A program made the translations under genes and the position numbers. Under the pieces are notes generated by a model. It did no database searches. It was not told where the DNA came from and saw only the letters and a program-made list of their open reading frames with translations. This document shows, piece after piece, positions 26,784-35,796 of a stretch of DNA of 64,000 nt. The stretch covers positions 62,001 through 126,000 of the forward strand of contig DBYY01000009.1 in assembly GCA_002311025.1 (NCBI GenBank), in the 5' to 3' direction. This DNA is from Candidatus Proelusimicrobium tauri. GTDB taxonomy: Bacteria > Elusimicrobiota > Elusimicrobia > Elusimicrobiales > Elusimicrobiaceae. Every line of letters starts with the position of its first letter. Position 1 is the first letter of the stretch.

Positions 26784-27683
26784 TTATGCCTCCTTTTGTC
26801 TTTGGGCTTTAATGGTGATGGCGCGTTTCTTTTCGGATTTTGTTTTATGCTCTGCTCTTATGGGAATAACAACCTGTCCGTCTTGCAGAGAATATCTTAA
26901 AGAAAAAGTGCCGTCGGGGTTTAACTTTAAAGGAATATTACCTAACATAACTTTGGCATTTTGGCTTGCTTGACCATAGACAATAAGTTCGCAATCTGCT
27001 TTAAGCCAAATATCTTCGTCGGTTTCTTCCTGTGCCTGAGGTCTTGCTAAAGCAGCCGAACTCCAAGAAGAAACATGGGAAGAAGGCATAGAGTTTGTAT
27101 CAAATTCAAACATTTTCCACTTATGGGTAAAGAAATGTTGAAGTTTTTCGCTTGCGCCGCCTTGCGCACCAAACATTTCCTGACCGGACATTTTTAAGAG
27201 TTTTTGATAATCACCTTCGACCATCATCCACTTTTCATCTATCACATTTGAAACTCTGCCCGGCGGCAAGGTGGTAGCATTGCTGCGCGTAAGTAAAATA
27301 AATCTGCCTTCGGGCGTAATTAACCCTAAGTCGCAAATATATCTTTTTGCGCTTAAAACATTGATATACCAACTTCTCGCATCAAGCACGACATCAATAT
27401 CAAAAAAACTGTTTGCGTTTGTACCGTCAAAGTTTTCCGTATTTGTAATATCATAAACGCGGATAATGCTTTTTGCTCTTTCAAAAATATCCTGACCGTA
27501 GGTATCTTTTATATATTCATAGGTTTCTTTTACGATATCCCAAAATAAGAACATCCAATTAGGGTCTTTGGGCAACAGATAACTCTCCGTTGCGCCATAA
27601 CTTTGCGGCAAATCATATTGCGCTTTGTTTTGTTCGCCGTGATTTATTCTTATCACGGCTGTTGATGAAAGTTTTTCGTCCAT
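26784..27683 (-). CDS. DUF4912 domain protein
   Basis: 299 residues. The DUF4912 signature is clear (ESYLLPKDPNWMFLFWDIV, then FFDIDVVLDARSWYINVL and ICDLGLITPEGRFILLTRSN). A second part (about 215-299) looks like a small beta-sandwich. The domain resembles carbohydrate-binding folds, and the genes are usually found beside GH57 enzymes, so I infer a role in binding glucan or targeting the branching enzyme. It is cytoplasmic, with no signal peptide. It lies 11 bases after threonine synthase, so the four genes 28933 to 24122 may form one transcript. Confidence 0.85.
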   Translation of the reverse strand: MDEKLSSTAVIRINHGEQNKAQYDLPQSYGATESYLLPKDPNWMFLFWDIVKETYEYIKDTYGQDIFERAKSIIRVYDITNTENFDGTNANSFFDIDVVLDARSWYINVLSAKRYICDLGLITPEGRFILLTRSNATTLPPGRVSNVIDEKWMMVEGDYQKLLKMSGQEMFGAQGGASEKLQHFFTHKWKMFEFDTNSMPSSHVSSWSSAALARPQAQEETDEDIWLKADCELIVYGQASQNAKVMLGNIPLKLNPDGTFSLRYSLQDGQVVIPIRAEHKTKSEKKRAITIKAQRQKEA

Positions 27684-27694
27684 TATTCTTCCCC

Positions 27695-28933
27695 TTATTT
27701 TTCCTTTACAAGTCCTAATTTTTCAATTTCTTCAAGAGTGGGTTTCACAAATACTTGGGAAATATCCACCGCTTTTGCGGCTGCGCCTATATCTTTAAGG
27801 CCGTTTCCCCCCACTACGATAGCAACACTTTCGTCTTTCTTAATTGCCCCTTGCTCAACAAGTTTCTTTAGTCCGGCGTATGTTACCGCACCGCTGGGTT
27901 CGGCAAAGATACCTGTTTTGCGAGCAAGTTCCTTCATTGCAGTTATAATTTCCTCATCGCTTACGCTTAATGCCATACCGTTTGATTCCTGTAATGCTTG
28001 TAATGCGAGGTAGGCATCACGCGGGTAGTTTACGGAAATACTATCTGCTATTGTAGAGGCTTGGACTGCAGTTGCTTCTGTTTTATTTTCCCAAGCGTTT
28101 TTAATAGCAGCACTGCCTTCTGCCTGAACGGCAATCATTTGAGGCATTTTTTCAATAATACCGAGTTTATTAAAATCGGTAAAACCTTTCCACATACCAC
28201 TTAAAATTGTTCCGTCACCTACGGCTACAAGAACTTTATCCGGTGCTTCCCATTGCATTTGTTCGCAAATTTCAAAAGCACAGGTTTTTTTACCTTCTCT
28301 GCCAAACGGATTAAAACCGGCTGCTCTGTTATACCAGCCGTATTTAGCAGAAGCGGCTTTACAAAGTTCAAAAGCGTCATCATAAGTGCCGTCTATTCTG
28401 ATAACCTGTGCGCCATACATATAAAGTTGCACAAGTTTGGGAATGGGCGTATTTTTAGGTGTAAAAATAACTGTTTTTAAATCTAAACTTGAAGTTAAAC
28501 AGGCAAGGGAATCGCTTGCGTTTCCGCTCGAAGCATCCGTAATAACTTTTGCGCCAAGTTCAAGTGCGCGGGCAACGGCAACGGCGCTGCCTCTATCTTT
28601 AATAGAACCGGTAGGGTTTCTTCCTTCGTCTTTAATATACAATTTTGAAATACCGAGTTCTTTTGCCAAATCATCTAATCTATAAAGCGGTGTCCACCCT
28701 ACTTGAACGGGCGGCATTTCCTTATGTTCTTCAACCGGCAATAAATCCACATAGCGCCACATATTATAATTATCGTTTTTTTCCAAAACATCATAATCAA
28801 AGCGCTTATTGATTAATTTATAGTCGTAATTTATTTCCAAATTACCCCCGCAGGAATTGCATACATAATCGGATTCCCGCGTTGTATGTTCTTTTCCACA
28901 TTGAACACATTGTAAATTTAATATCTTTTTCAT
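27695..28933 (-). CDS. thrC: Threonine synthase
   Basis: 412 residues. An N-terminal zinc ribbon (CVQCG and CNSCG) precedes a fold-type II PLP domain with the Schiff-base lysine in NPTGSIKDRGS, SSGNASDSLA for the substrate and GDGTILSGMW/VVGGNG for the phosphate. It converts O-phosphohomoserine to threonine. The zinc ribbon places it in the archaeal/plant-like class. No Shine-Dalgarno is present; TATAAT lies 7 bases before the ATG, predicting a leaderless mRNA. First gene of the run thrC, DUF4912, GH57, TPR. Confidence 0.9.
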   Translation of the reverse strand: MKKILNLQCVQCGKEHTTRESDYVCNSCGGNLEINYDYKLINKRFDYDVLEKNDNYNMWRYVDLLPVEEHKEMPPVQVGWTPLYRLDDLAKELGISKLYIKDEGRNPTGSIKDRGSAVAVARALELGAKVITDASSGNASDSLACLTSSLDLKTVIFTPKNTPIPKLVQLYMYGAQVIRIDGTYDDAFELCKAASAKYGWYNRAAGFNPFGREGKKTCAFEICEQMQWEAPDKVLVAVGDGTILSGMWKGFTDFNKLGIIEKMPQMIAVQAEGSAAIKNAWENKTEATAVQASTIADSISVNYPRDAYLALQALQESNGMALSVSDEEIITAMKELARKTGIFAEPSGAVTYAGLKKLVEQGAIKKDESVAIVVGGNGLKDIGAAAKAVDISQVFVKPTLEEIEKLGLVKEK

Positions 28934-28940
28934 AGTTTAT

Positions 28941-28969
28941 ATTATATCATTTTATGAGATTTTTATAAA
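28941..28969 (-). promoter_or_regulatory. Promoter predicting a leaderless thrC transcript
   Basis: Minus-strand TATAAT (28941-28946) is 7 bases before ATG 28933; TTTATA (28964-28969) lies 17 bases further upstream. Confidence 0.5.
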
Positions 28970-28970
28970 T

Positions 28971-29009
28971 AAAAATAGGGAAAAGCCTAAAAATAAGACT
29001 TTTCCCTAT
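28971..29009 (-). terminator. Rho-independent terminator of the oxaloacetate decarboxylase operon
   Basis: On the minus strand ATAGGGAAAAG pairs with CTTTTCCCTAT around a 13-base loop with AAATTT-rich sequence, followed by TTTTTATTT. It lies 22 bases after the beta-subunit stop and just upstream of the thrC promoter. Confidence 0.85.
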
Positions 29010-29030
29010 ACAAAAGATATGCTTTTATAT

Positions 29031-30227
29031 TTATTTACCAAGCATTGATAATAATATACCAGCAACAACTGCCGAACCGATAACCCCTGCGACATTTGGC
29101 CCCATAGCGTGCATCAAAAGATAGTTTGTAGGGTGATATTCCTGCCCGACTTTATTTGAAACTCTTGCTGCCATAGGAACGGCGGAAACACCGGCCGAAC
29201 CGATAAGCGGATTAATTTTTTCTTTAGAAAAGAAGTTCATAATCTTTGCCAAAATTACGCCGGAAGCAGAACCCACGCAGAAAGCCATTAAACCAAGCAC
29301 GACAATAGCCAAAGTCTTAACTTGTAAGAACTTTTCCGCACCGAGTTTTGAACCAACCGCAAGACCGAGCAAGATAGTAACGATATTGATAAGTTCATTT
29401 TGCATTGTTTTGCTTAAGCGGTCAATAACACCACATTCTTTAGCAAGATTACCAAACATAAGCATACCGATAAGTGGGGTAGCATCAGGGATAAGCAAAG
29501 CACACAAAATCAAAACCACAATAGGGAAAATGATTTTTTCTCTCTTGGAAACAGGTCTAAGTTGTTTCATTTCAATTTTGCGTTCTTTATCTGTGGTTAA
29601 AAGTTTCATTATCGGGGGTTGGATTATAGGCACAAGTGCCATATAAGAATAAGCCGCAACCGCAATAGCACCTAAAAGATTAGGCGCAAGTTTTGATGTT
29701 AAGAAAATAGCAGTCGGACCGTCTGCACCGCCGATAATACCTATTGAAGCGGCTTCCTTTAAAGAAAAACTCATATCAGGTGAGATATTGCCAAGCATCA
29801 AAGCGCCAAACAAGGTAAAGAAAATACCGAACTGTGCCGCTGCACCTAAAAGCAAGGTTCTGGGGTTAGCAATAAGCGGGCCGAAATCCGTCATAGCGCC
29901 AACGCCCATAAAAATAAGCAACGGGAACATACCGGATTCTATGCCTAAAGTATAAACCTGTCCCAAAAAGCCACCCGTAATTTGAGTTACAACCGCACCT
30001 GTTGCGGGATCCACAACGGAAACAGGCAAAGCCGCAATACCGGCAACGGGAATATTGGAAAGAAGTCCGCCAAAACCGATAGGAATCAGCAAAAGCGGTT
30101 CAAATTTCTTCACAATACCGAGCCACAAAATAAACAAGCACACACCAATCATTACCGCTTGTTGCCAAACGATATTATAAAGACCGGTTGTATGCCAAAG
30201 ATTTGTTAAAGAATTTAATATATCCAT
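29031..30227 (-). CDS. oadB: Sodium-pumping decarboxylase beta subunit (oxaloacetate decarboxylase type)
   Basis: 398 residues, about ten membrane segments. The family signature SIGIIGGADGPTAIFLTSKL contains the aspartate needed for sodium transport and decarboxylation, and GLAVGSKLGAEKF and SAVPMAARVSNKVGQEYHP are also typical. It takes carboxybiotin from the alpha subunit, releases CO2 and exports sodium. Sequence alone does not separate it from the methylmalonyl-CoA or glutaconyl-CoA decarboxylase beta subunits, but the alpha subunit partner (pyruvate-carboxylase type carboxyltransferase) points to oxaloacetate. Last gene of the operon. Confidence 0.92.
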   Translation of the reverse strand: MDILNSLTNLWHTTGLYNIVWQQAVMIGVCLFILWLGIVKKFEPLLLIPIGFGGLLSNIPVAGIAALPVSVVDPATGAVVTQITGGFLGQVYTLGIESGMFPLLIFMGVGAMTDFGPLIANPRTLLLGAAAQFGIFFTLFGALMLGNISPDMSFSLKEAASIGIIGGADGPTAIFLTSKLAPNLLGAIAVAAYSYMALVPIIQPPIMKLLTTDKERKIEMKQLRPVSKREKIIFPIVVLILCALLIPDATPLIGMLMFGNLAKECGVIDRLSKTMQNELINIVTILLGLAVGSKLGAEKFLQVKTLAIVVLGLMAFCVGSASGVILAKIMNFFSKEKINPLIGSAGVSAVPMAARVSNKVGQEYHPTNYLLMHAMGPNVAGVIGSAVVAGILLSMLGK

Positions 30228-30238
30228 TTTGTCGCCTC

Positions 30239-32056
30239 TTATTTAATAGTTGCAATCAAAGTGCCGGTTTGCAAAGTGTCGCCGTTCTTCACGGCAAAGG
30301 AAACTTTACCGTCAGCAGTTGCTTTGATTTCTGTTTCCATTTTCATGGCTTCCATAACCATAATAGGTTGGGAGTTTTTAACCATTGCACCATCAGCCAC
30401 TAAAAGTTTCAAAACGACACCGGGCATTGGGGATTTAACTTCCGTGCCACCACCGACTGCCGCTTTAACAGCACCGGCAACTTTCTTTAAACCTTCAACA
30501 ATACTAAAGGCAAAAGTTTCACCGTTAACAGTTGCTTTATCGCCGTTAAGTTCAACACCGTAATCGGTTCCGTCAACGGTAACGGTAAAGGCATTTCCGC
30601 CGAGTTTTGCTGAAGTTGCACCGTTAGAAACTTTTTCCACTTGGCATTTTGCTTTACCGAGCAAGAAATCTAAACCTTTATTTACACCGTTTGCCGCATC
30701 ATTACAGGCAGCAACAATAAAGATATTTTCATCGGTTGTGGGCAAATTATTTTTCTTGAGCATTTCTTTTGCCACTTTTACACCTTTTGTCGGGTCGGCA
30801 TCATTTAATTCAAGAACGGTTTTTGTTGTGGGTTCTTTCTTCATATAAGCAGAAGCAAGTTTAACCAATTCCGGATCGGGCTGGGCAGGTGTTTTGCCGA
30901 AATATCCAAGAAGCATATTTGCATATCCGTTTGAAAATCTTGTCCAAGGGCCTTCCGGGCTAAGAACATTTTGCATAGATTGTTGAATATAAAATTGGCT
31001 TACAGGTGTAACCGAAGTGCCAAAACCGCCACGTCTGACAACTTCTTCCATAGCGGCGAGTAAGGCAGGGGATTTATCCATTTGGTTCATTTCTCTAAGT
31101 TGTCTTGTAGCATTTGTCAAAGCGCCACCCGGTAAAGGAGAGAAGGGAATCATAGGTTCAACTCTCATGGCTTCGGGTTTTAAGACATAATCTTTCATAC
31201 AATCTTTTAAAACACTTTCTGCTTTTCTGATTTTATCAATATCAATATCAAGGGTATAATTGCTACCGCGTAAAGCATGCCACATAGAAATAATATCTGT
31301 TTGACAGGTTCCGCCGCTTACCGGGGCCATAGATAAGTCAATACTATCAACACCTCCTTCAATAGCGGCTAAATAGCAGGCAATACCTGTGCCGGCGGTT
31401 TCGTGGGTATGGAAAACCACTTTAATTTCCGAAGGCAACATGCTTTTTGCAAGTTTTATCGTTTCTCTGACAGTTTGCGGGGTAGAAGTGCCTGAAGCAT
31501 CTTTAAAGCAGACGCTATCAAATTCAATACCGCTTTTCATAATATTCTTTAAAACGCCTGCATAAAATTCAGGGGTATGATATTTGCCTGTTTTATCCCA
31601 ACCGGGTGCAAGGGACATCATTGTAACCGTAACTTCGTGTTTAAGGCCTGCTTCTTTGATACATTTACCGCTATATATAAGGTTATTAACATCATTTAAA
31701 GCATCAAAGTTTCTAACTGTGGTAAGACCATGTTTTTTAAATGTTTGGGCGTGGAGTTTAATAACATCAGAGGGTTGGGAGTTAAGACCGACAACGTTAA
31801 CACCTCTAGCCAAACTTTGTAAATTTACATCCGGACCGACGACTTTTCTAAAAGCATCCATAACATCATAAGGATTTTCATTATTAAACATTACGGCTGA
31901 TTGGAAAGTTGCACCGCCTGCACTTTCAAAGTGCATAACACCGGCATCTTTTGCTGCCTGAACTGCGGGCAAGAAATCTTCACTTCTTACTTTCGTTCCG
32001 TAAACTGATTGAAAGCCGTCTCTAAAGGCTGTTAACATAAAATTTATTTTCTTCAT
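30239..32056 (-). CDS. oadA: Oxaloacetate decarboxylase alpha subunit (carboxyltransferase plus biotin carrier)
   Basis: 605 residues. N-terminal HMGL-like carboxyltransferase barrel (FRDGFQSVYGTKV, FHTHETAGTGIACYLAAIE, GGTCQTDIISMWHALRG), conserved PYC_OADA region, a linker and a C-terminal biotinyl domain with the target lysine in VMEAMKMETEI. It transfers carboxylate from oxaloacetate to biotin. The first residues (MKKINFMLTAFRDG) differ from the usual LRDAHQS of this family: FRDGFQS keeps R and D but replaces AH with GF, a point worth checking. AGGAGA lies upstream of the ATG. A carboxylase subunit (pyruvate carboxylase type) is the alternative, less likely beside oadB and oadG. Confidence 0.9.
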   Translation of the reverse strand: MKKINFMLTAFRDGFQSVYGTKVRSEDFLPAVQAAKDAGVMHFESAGGATFQSAVMFNNENPYDVMDAFRKVVGPDVNLQSLARGVNVVGLNSQPSDVIKLHAQTFKKHGLTTVRNFDALNDVNNLIYSGKCIKEAGLKHEVTVTMMSLAPGWDKTGKYHTPEFYAGVLKNIMKSGIEFDSVCFKDASGTSTPQTVRETIKLAKSMLPSEIKVVFHTHETAGTGIACYLAAIEGGVDSIDLSMAPVSGGTCQTDIISMWHALRGSNYTLDIDIDKIRKAESVLKDCMKDYVLKPEAMRVEPMIPFSPLPGGALTNATRQLREMNQMDKSPALLAAMEEVVRRGGFGTSVTPVSQFYIQQSMQNVLSPEGPWTRFSNGYANMLLGYFGKTPAQPDPELVKLASAYMKKEPTTKTVLELNDADPTKGVKVAKEMLKKNNLPTTDENIFIVAACNDAANGVNKGLDFLLGKAKCQVEKVSNGATSAKLGGNAFTVTVDGTDYGVELNGDKATVNGETFAFSIVEGLKKVAGAVKAAVGGGTEVKSPMPGVVLKLLVADGAMVKNSQPIMVMEAMKMETEIKATADGKVSFAVKNGDTLQTGTLIATIK

Positions 32057-32066
32057 TTTTTATCTC

Positions 32067-32294
32067 CTATTTTGCAAAATGTTTAGCTAAGGCAATTGCC
32101 AAAACTTTTTTAATTCTATCGTCGCTATTTTTTGTAATTGTTTGAACTTTGGCAACCGGTTCAGGGAAATATTTATTTAATACTTTCACCACAACTGCCA
32201 AAACTTTCATAACAATAAGCAAGGTTATTAAGAAGGAAAAAACCATCCCCATACCCATAACCATTAACTCAAGTCCTTTTTCAAGTAATTCCAT
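32067..32294 (-). CDS. oadG: Oxaloacetate decarboxylase gamma subunit (OadG-like)
   Basis: 75 residues: one N-terminal transmembrane helix (about 11-35, ELMVMGMGMVFSFLITLLIV) and a short hydrophilic tail (IKKVLAIALAKHFAK). The GMGMVF motif within the helix is typical of OadG. It holds the complex together at the membrane and may assist CO2/bicarbonate release. The zinc-binding histidine-rich C-terminus of the Klebsiella protein is reduced here to a single His. It lies 3 bases after birA and 10 bases before oadA. Confidence 0.85.
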   Translation of the reverse strand: MELLEKGLELMVMGMGMVFSFLITLLIVMKVLAVVVKVLNKYFPEPVAKVQTITKNSDDRIKKVLAIALAKHFAK

Positions 32295-32297
32295 ACT

Positions 32298-32990
32298 TTA
32301 CTCCATATCACCTATATTTACAACTTTATCATCTAGCAGTAATTGTCCTTTATCATCTAAACCATGGCAAATACCGCAAAAATCTTTATCATCAACTACT
32401 ATTTTTATTTCCTTATTTATAAAAGGAAAGTTCTTTAAAAACTCATCTTTTATGGCTTTAAAACCCTGCTTGCACACTTGCGGATAATAAATATTAAACC
32501 TATTGATAATTCCCTTTAAGACATCGTCTTTTTTTGCTTCTATACCAAGCATTTTTAAAGAAATTGCAGGTTTTGGACTATCAATTTTTTCTTGGGCGAT
32601 ATTTACACCAACGCCAATAACCACGCCACAAAGTTCCCCCTCTTTAAAAACCGCCTGACTTAAAATACCGCAAATTTTTTTACCTTGACAAAGGATATCA
32701 TTGGGCCATTTTAAAACTGCTTCTTTTGCGCCACAACTTTGCAAAGTTTTACATACGCTTAAAGCCATTGCCTGTGTTAAAGAACCCAAAAAATCAATTT
32801 TAAAATTTTGCGGTTTTACAACTAAACTAAAATAAAGTCCGCCTTCACTTGAAAGCCAAACTCTTTTAAGTCTGCCTCTGCCTGCTGTTTGCGTTTTAGC
32901 CAAGATAATTTGGCCGTCGGCAAGTGTGTCAAAGTTATCACAAGCGTAAGTATTAGTGGAAGGCAAAACCTCAAAACTTAAAATCTCCAT
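32298..32990 (-). CDS. birA: Biotin--[acetyl-CoA-carboxylase] ligase, no repressor domain
   Basis: 230 residues, a class I ligase lacking the N-terminal helix-turn-helix of E. coli BirA. The biotinyl-AMP loop TAGRGRLKRVWLS and the KWPNDI motif are intact, with GVVIGVGVNIAQE after it. It attaches biotin to carrier proteins; the obvious client is the biotinyl domain of the alpha subunit encoded next door. It is the first gene of the birA-oadG-oadA-oadB operon, an arrangement that couples cofactor attachment to the enzyme. The ATG has no Shine-Dalgarno and a TAAAAT close upstream. Confidence 0.92.
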   Translation of the reverse strand: MEILSFEVLPSTNTYACDNFDTLADGQIILAKTQTAGRGRLKRVWLSSEGGLYFSLVVKPQNFKIDFLGSLTQAMALSVCKTLQSCGAKEAVLKWPNDILCQGKKICGILSQAVFKEGELCGVVIGVGVNIAQEKIDSPKPAISLKMLGIEAKKDDVLKGIINRFNIYYPQVCKQGFKAIKDEFLKNFPFINKEIKIVVDDKDFCGICHGLDDKGQLLLDDKVVNIGDME

Positions 32991-33056
32991 TATTTATATT
33001 TTATCAAAATTTAAAGGCACAAAACAGTCTTTTCTTTTTTATATAATATATAAGGT

Positions 33057-33980
33057 ATGCAAAGTCATTTTATAATGTGGATAGTTTTTTGGATAGTAGT
33101 AGTTTTAGCACTTTTTATAGATTTAGTGGTGCTAAATAAACATCACGGCAAAGTAAGTATAAAAGAAGCACTTACTATGGTTTGTGCGTGGGTTTCGCTT
33201 GCCTTAGTTTTTGGCGGAGCAATTTGGTGGGTGCATGGCAGCACACAAGCGCTTGAATATTTAACAGGTTATCTTATAGAATACTCGCTTTCCATAGATA
33301 ATATGTTTGTATTTATCATGATATTTTCCTTCTTTGCCGTACCAAACGAATATCAGCCCAAAGTGCTTTTATGGGGTATTTTGGGCGCGGTAATAATGCG
33401 TTTTATTTTTATTTTTGTCGGCGTGCAACTTATAACAAAGTTTAGTTTTATGATTTATCTTTTTGGTGCTTTTCTTATATACACAGCAATTAAAATGCTT
33501 GTTCATAAAGAAGAAGAAAAAAAAGATTTAAGCAAAATGCCGCTACTTAAATTTGCCAAAAAAATTATCCCTTTTAAAGATGAATATCACAGCGATAACT
33601 TTTTTACTAAAGAAAACGGCAAACTTTTTGCTACGCCTTTGCTTGCTTGTGTTTTTGTTATTGAAGGCAGCGACCTTATTTTTGCCCTTGATTCTATACC
33701 GGCAGTTCTATCCATAACACAGGATACCTTTATTGTATATACCTCTAATATCTTTGCGATTATCGGGCTTCGTTCTTTATACTTTTTACTTTCCGGTATG
33801 GCCAGTAAATTTGAATATTTAAAATACGGCATTGCACTTATTTTGGCTTTTGTCGGTTTAAAAATGCTACTTTCAAGCGTGGTGCATTTGCCGATATGGT
33901 TATCGCTTTTGGTAATAGCCGCAATTTTAGCAAGCACAATTTTAATTTCTTTATATTTGCAAAAACATAAAAAAATTTGA
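33057..33980 (+). CDS. TerC/Alx family membrane protein
   Basis: 307 residues with about nine transmembrane helices. The TerC family core is clear: LIEYSLSIDNMFVFIMIF and VIEGSDLIFALDSIPAVLSI, each with acidic residues inside the membrane, as in Alx and TerC. Alx-type members export manganese or act in metal and redox stress; the tellurium-resistance name is historical. It is divergent from birA (67-base gap) with TATAAT and AAGG close to its ATG. The product stands alone, followed by the tmRNA promoter, which overlaps its stop codon. No manganese riboswitch is visible. Confidence 0.88.
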   Translation: MQSHFIMWIVFWIVVVLALFIDLVVLNKHHGKVSIKEALTMVCAWVSLALVFGGAIWWVHGSTQALEYLTGYLIEYSLSIDNMFVFIMIFSFFAVPNEYQPKVLLWGILGAVIMRFIFIFVGVQLITKFSFMIYLFGAFLIYTAIKMLVHKEEEKKDLSKMPLLKFAKKIIPFKDEYHSDNFFTKENGKLFATPLLACVFVIEGSDLIFALDSIPAVLSITQDTFIVYTSNIFAIIGLRSLYFLLSGMASKFEYLKYGIALILAFVGLKMLLSSVVHLPIWLSLLVIAAILASTILISLYLQKHKKI

Positions 33981-34003
33981 TATGCTTTTTAATACGATAA
34001 TAT
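33977..34003 (+). promoter_or_regulatory. Promoter of the tmRNA gene
   Basis: TTGATA (33977-33982), 15-base spacer, TAATAT (33998-34003), with the tmRNA 5' end expected at 34013. It overlaps the stop codon of the TerC gene. Confidence 0.5.
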
Positions 34004-34012
34004 AGCAAACTC

Positions 34013-34356
34013 GGGGGCGACCAGTTTTGACAGATAACTCTGAGGCTTGCTTGCAGGTAGCGGTTGACCAGGCCGCTTAAAATAGGGTCACAACAATAGT
34101 TGGCAACAACTACAACAACAACGTTTGGGCTACTGCCTAAACCCGAAGCTTTTGTATTGACGGTATACAAAAGCAATCGGTCATTAATCCGTCTGCTGCA
34201 GAAAAGGTTCGTTTAGCCTAATTCTGCTTAAGATAAATTAAACAAGTAAAGCAGCAGCAGCCTTGGGCACGCGGCTTTACTACAAAACCAAGGCTAAACC
34301 TGTAGTAAGTAAGTTATAAGGTTGTTTGGACGCGGGTGCGAATCCCGCCGCCTCCA
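34013..34356 (+). ncRNA. ssrA: Transfer-messenger RNA (tmRNA)
   Basis: 344 bases in the one-piece form. The 5' GGGGGCG pairs with 3' CGCCTCC (discriminator A) to form the tRNA-like acceptor; a T arm GCGGG-TGCGAAT-CCCGC lies at 34332-34348. TAGTT followed by GGC (34102) starts the tag reading frame GNNYNNNVWATA, stop TAA at 34138-34140. Pseudoknot-like G/C segments follow. CCA is not encoded. The tag begins with Gly instead of the common Ala and ends ATA rather than LAA. It rescues stalled ribosomes with SmpB, which is not in the window. Confidence 0.93.
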
Positions 34357-34386
34357 CTTTATTTTTTAAATAAGGAGTTTATTTTT

Positions 34387-35796
34387 ATGGCAGATATTCG
34401 TTTTGGAACAGATGGTTGGCGTGGAATAATCGCGTGGGATTTTACTTTTGAAAATGTGCGCACTATGGCGCAGGCTTTAGCAGATTTTATAAGTATAAAT
34501 ATGCCTTCTAATATGGAAGACAAAACAAATCTTGTAGCCATCGGTTATGACAGAAGATTTTTATCTGAAAAATTTGCTTCCGATATCGCAAGCATTTTAA
34601 AACTTAATAAACTTGATGTGGTGCTTTTAGATGAACCCGTTCCAAGTCCTTTAATGAGCGTTCTAAGTGCAAGCAAAGTGTGGATATCCATAATGGTTAC
34701 TGCCAGCCACAATGCGCCGCATTATAACGGTATAAAAGTAAAACTCGGTGGAGCACCGATGTCCACAAAACTTACAAAAGAAATTGAAGAACTTTTGTAT
34801 CAAAAACCGGTTATGTATATACCAGGTCACAATGTTACTCCCACAAAGGGTTTACAGAAAAATTATTTTAAATATGTTTCTTCCAAAATAAACTTAAAAA
34901 AGATTGCTACCTTAAAAGGTAAAATTGCCGTTGATTATATGCACGGTAGCGCAAGCACTTATCTTGAACAAATTTTGGGCGAAACAAGAGTTCTTTCTCT
35001 AAGAAGTGAAGCCAACCCCACCTTCGGCGGAGTTGCCCCCGAACCAAAAGAAAGTAATCTTGCGGAATTAAAAAAACTTGTTGTAAGCAAGAAATGCTTA
35101 ATGGGTATCGGACTTGACGGAGACGGCGACAGAATTTCCTTTATTGATGAAAAAGGCAAATATATCAGTCCTTGTTTAATTTCCGCCGTTGCTTTAGACT
35201 ATTTGGTAAAGCATAAAAAATTAACCGGCAATGTTGTTCAATGTGTTTCTATGGGTTATTTAACTAAGAGAATTGCCGAACAACATGGGCTTGGTTATGA
35301 AGAGGTACCTGTCGGCTTTAAAAACATTGCGCAAAAAAATCTTTTTGAAGATATTGCCTTTGGCGCAGAAGAATCGGGCGGATTTTTCTTCAAAGGTCTT
35401 TTGCCGGAAAGAGATGCCATAACATTTGCCCTTTTCATTATGGAAATTATGGCAAATACAAAAAAATCTTTAAGTGAACTTTGCCAAGCAGTTCAAAAAG
35501 AATACGGCGCAAGCGTATTTGCAAGAAGAGATATTGAACTTCCCCAAGATTTTGACAAAACAAACTTTAACGATAAATTTAAAAAGAAATTGCCTAAAAA
35601 GGTTTTAAATCTTTATCCTGTCAGGAGTATCTCAACAATTGACGGTATAAAGATTATTCTTGATAAAGGCGAATGGGTTTTACTGCGCCCTTCCGGCACG
35701 GAACCTAAACTCAGAATTTACGCAGAAAGTTCCTCTAAAAAACAAACCGAAGAACTTTTAGATTGGGCGCAAAAAACAGCGGCGGCTATCAAATGA
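34387..35796 (+). CDS. Phosphoglucomutase/phosphomannomutase family protein
   Basis: 469 residues from MADIRFGTDGWRG (ATG 34387, AAGGAG upstream); an earlier in-frame ATG at 34336 lies inside the tmRNA and is not used. Alpha-D-phosphohexomutase motifs are intact: the catalytic phosphoserine in VTASHNAPHYNG, the magnesium loop GLDGDGDRIS, the sugar-binding GAEESGGFFFKG and the phosphate-binding LRPSGTEPKLRIY. It interconverts hexose 1- and 6-phosphates; whether glucose, mannose or glucosamine is preferred cannot be decided from sequence. It overlaps the response regulator gene as ATGA. Confidence 0.9.
   Translation: MADIRFGTDGWRGIIAWDFTFENVRTMAQALADFISINMPSNMEDKTNLVAIGYDRRFLSEKFASDIASILKLNKLDVVLLDEPVPSPLMSVLSASKVWISIMVTASHNAPHYNGIKVKLGGAPMSTKLTKEIEELLYQKPVMYIPGHNVTPTKGLQKNYFKYVSSKINLKKIATLKGKIAVDYMHGSASTYLEQILGETRVLSLRSEANPTFGGVAPEPKESNLAELKKLVVSKKCLMGIGLDGDGDRISFIDEKGKYISPCLISAVALDYLVKHKKLTGNVVQCVSMGYLTKRIAEQHGLGYEEVPVGFKNIAQKNLFEDIAFGAEESGGFFFKGLLPERDAITFALFIMEIMANTKKSLSELCQAVQKEYGASVFARRDIELPQDFDKTNFNDKFKKKLPKKVLNLYPVRSISTIDGIKIILDKGEWVLLRPSGTEPKLRIYAESSSKKQTEELLDWAQKTAAAIK

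Noticed and set aside
34336..34386. Upstream in-frame start of the phosphohexomutase
   Set aside because: It lies within the tmRNA 3' end; ATG 34387 has AAGGAG and begins with the family's conserved residues.
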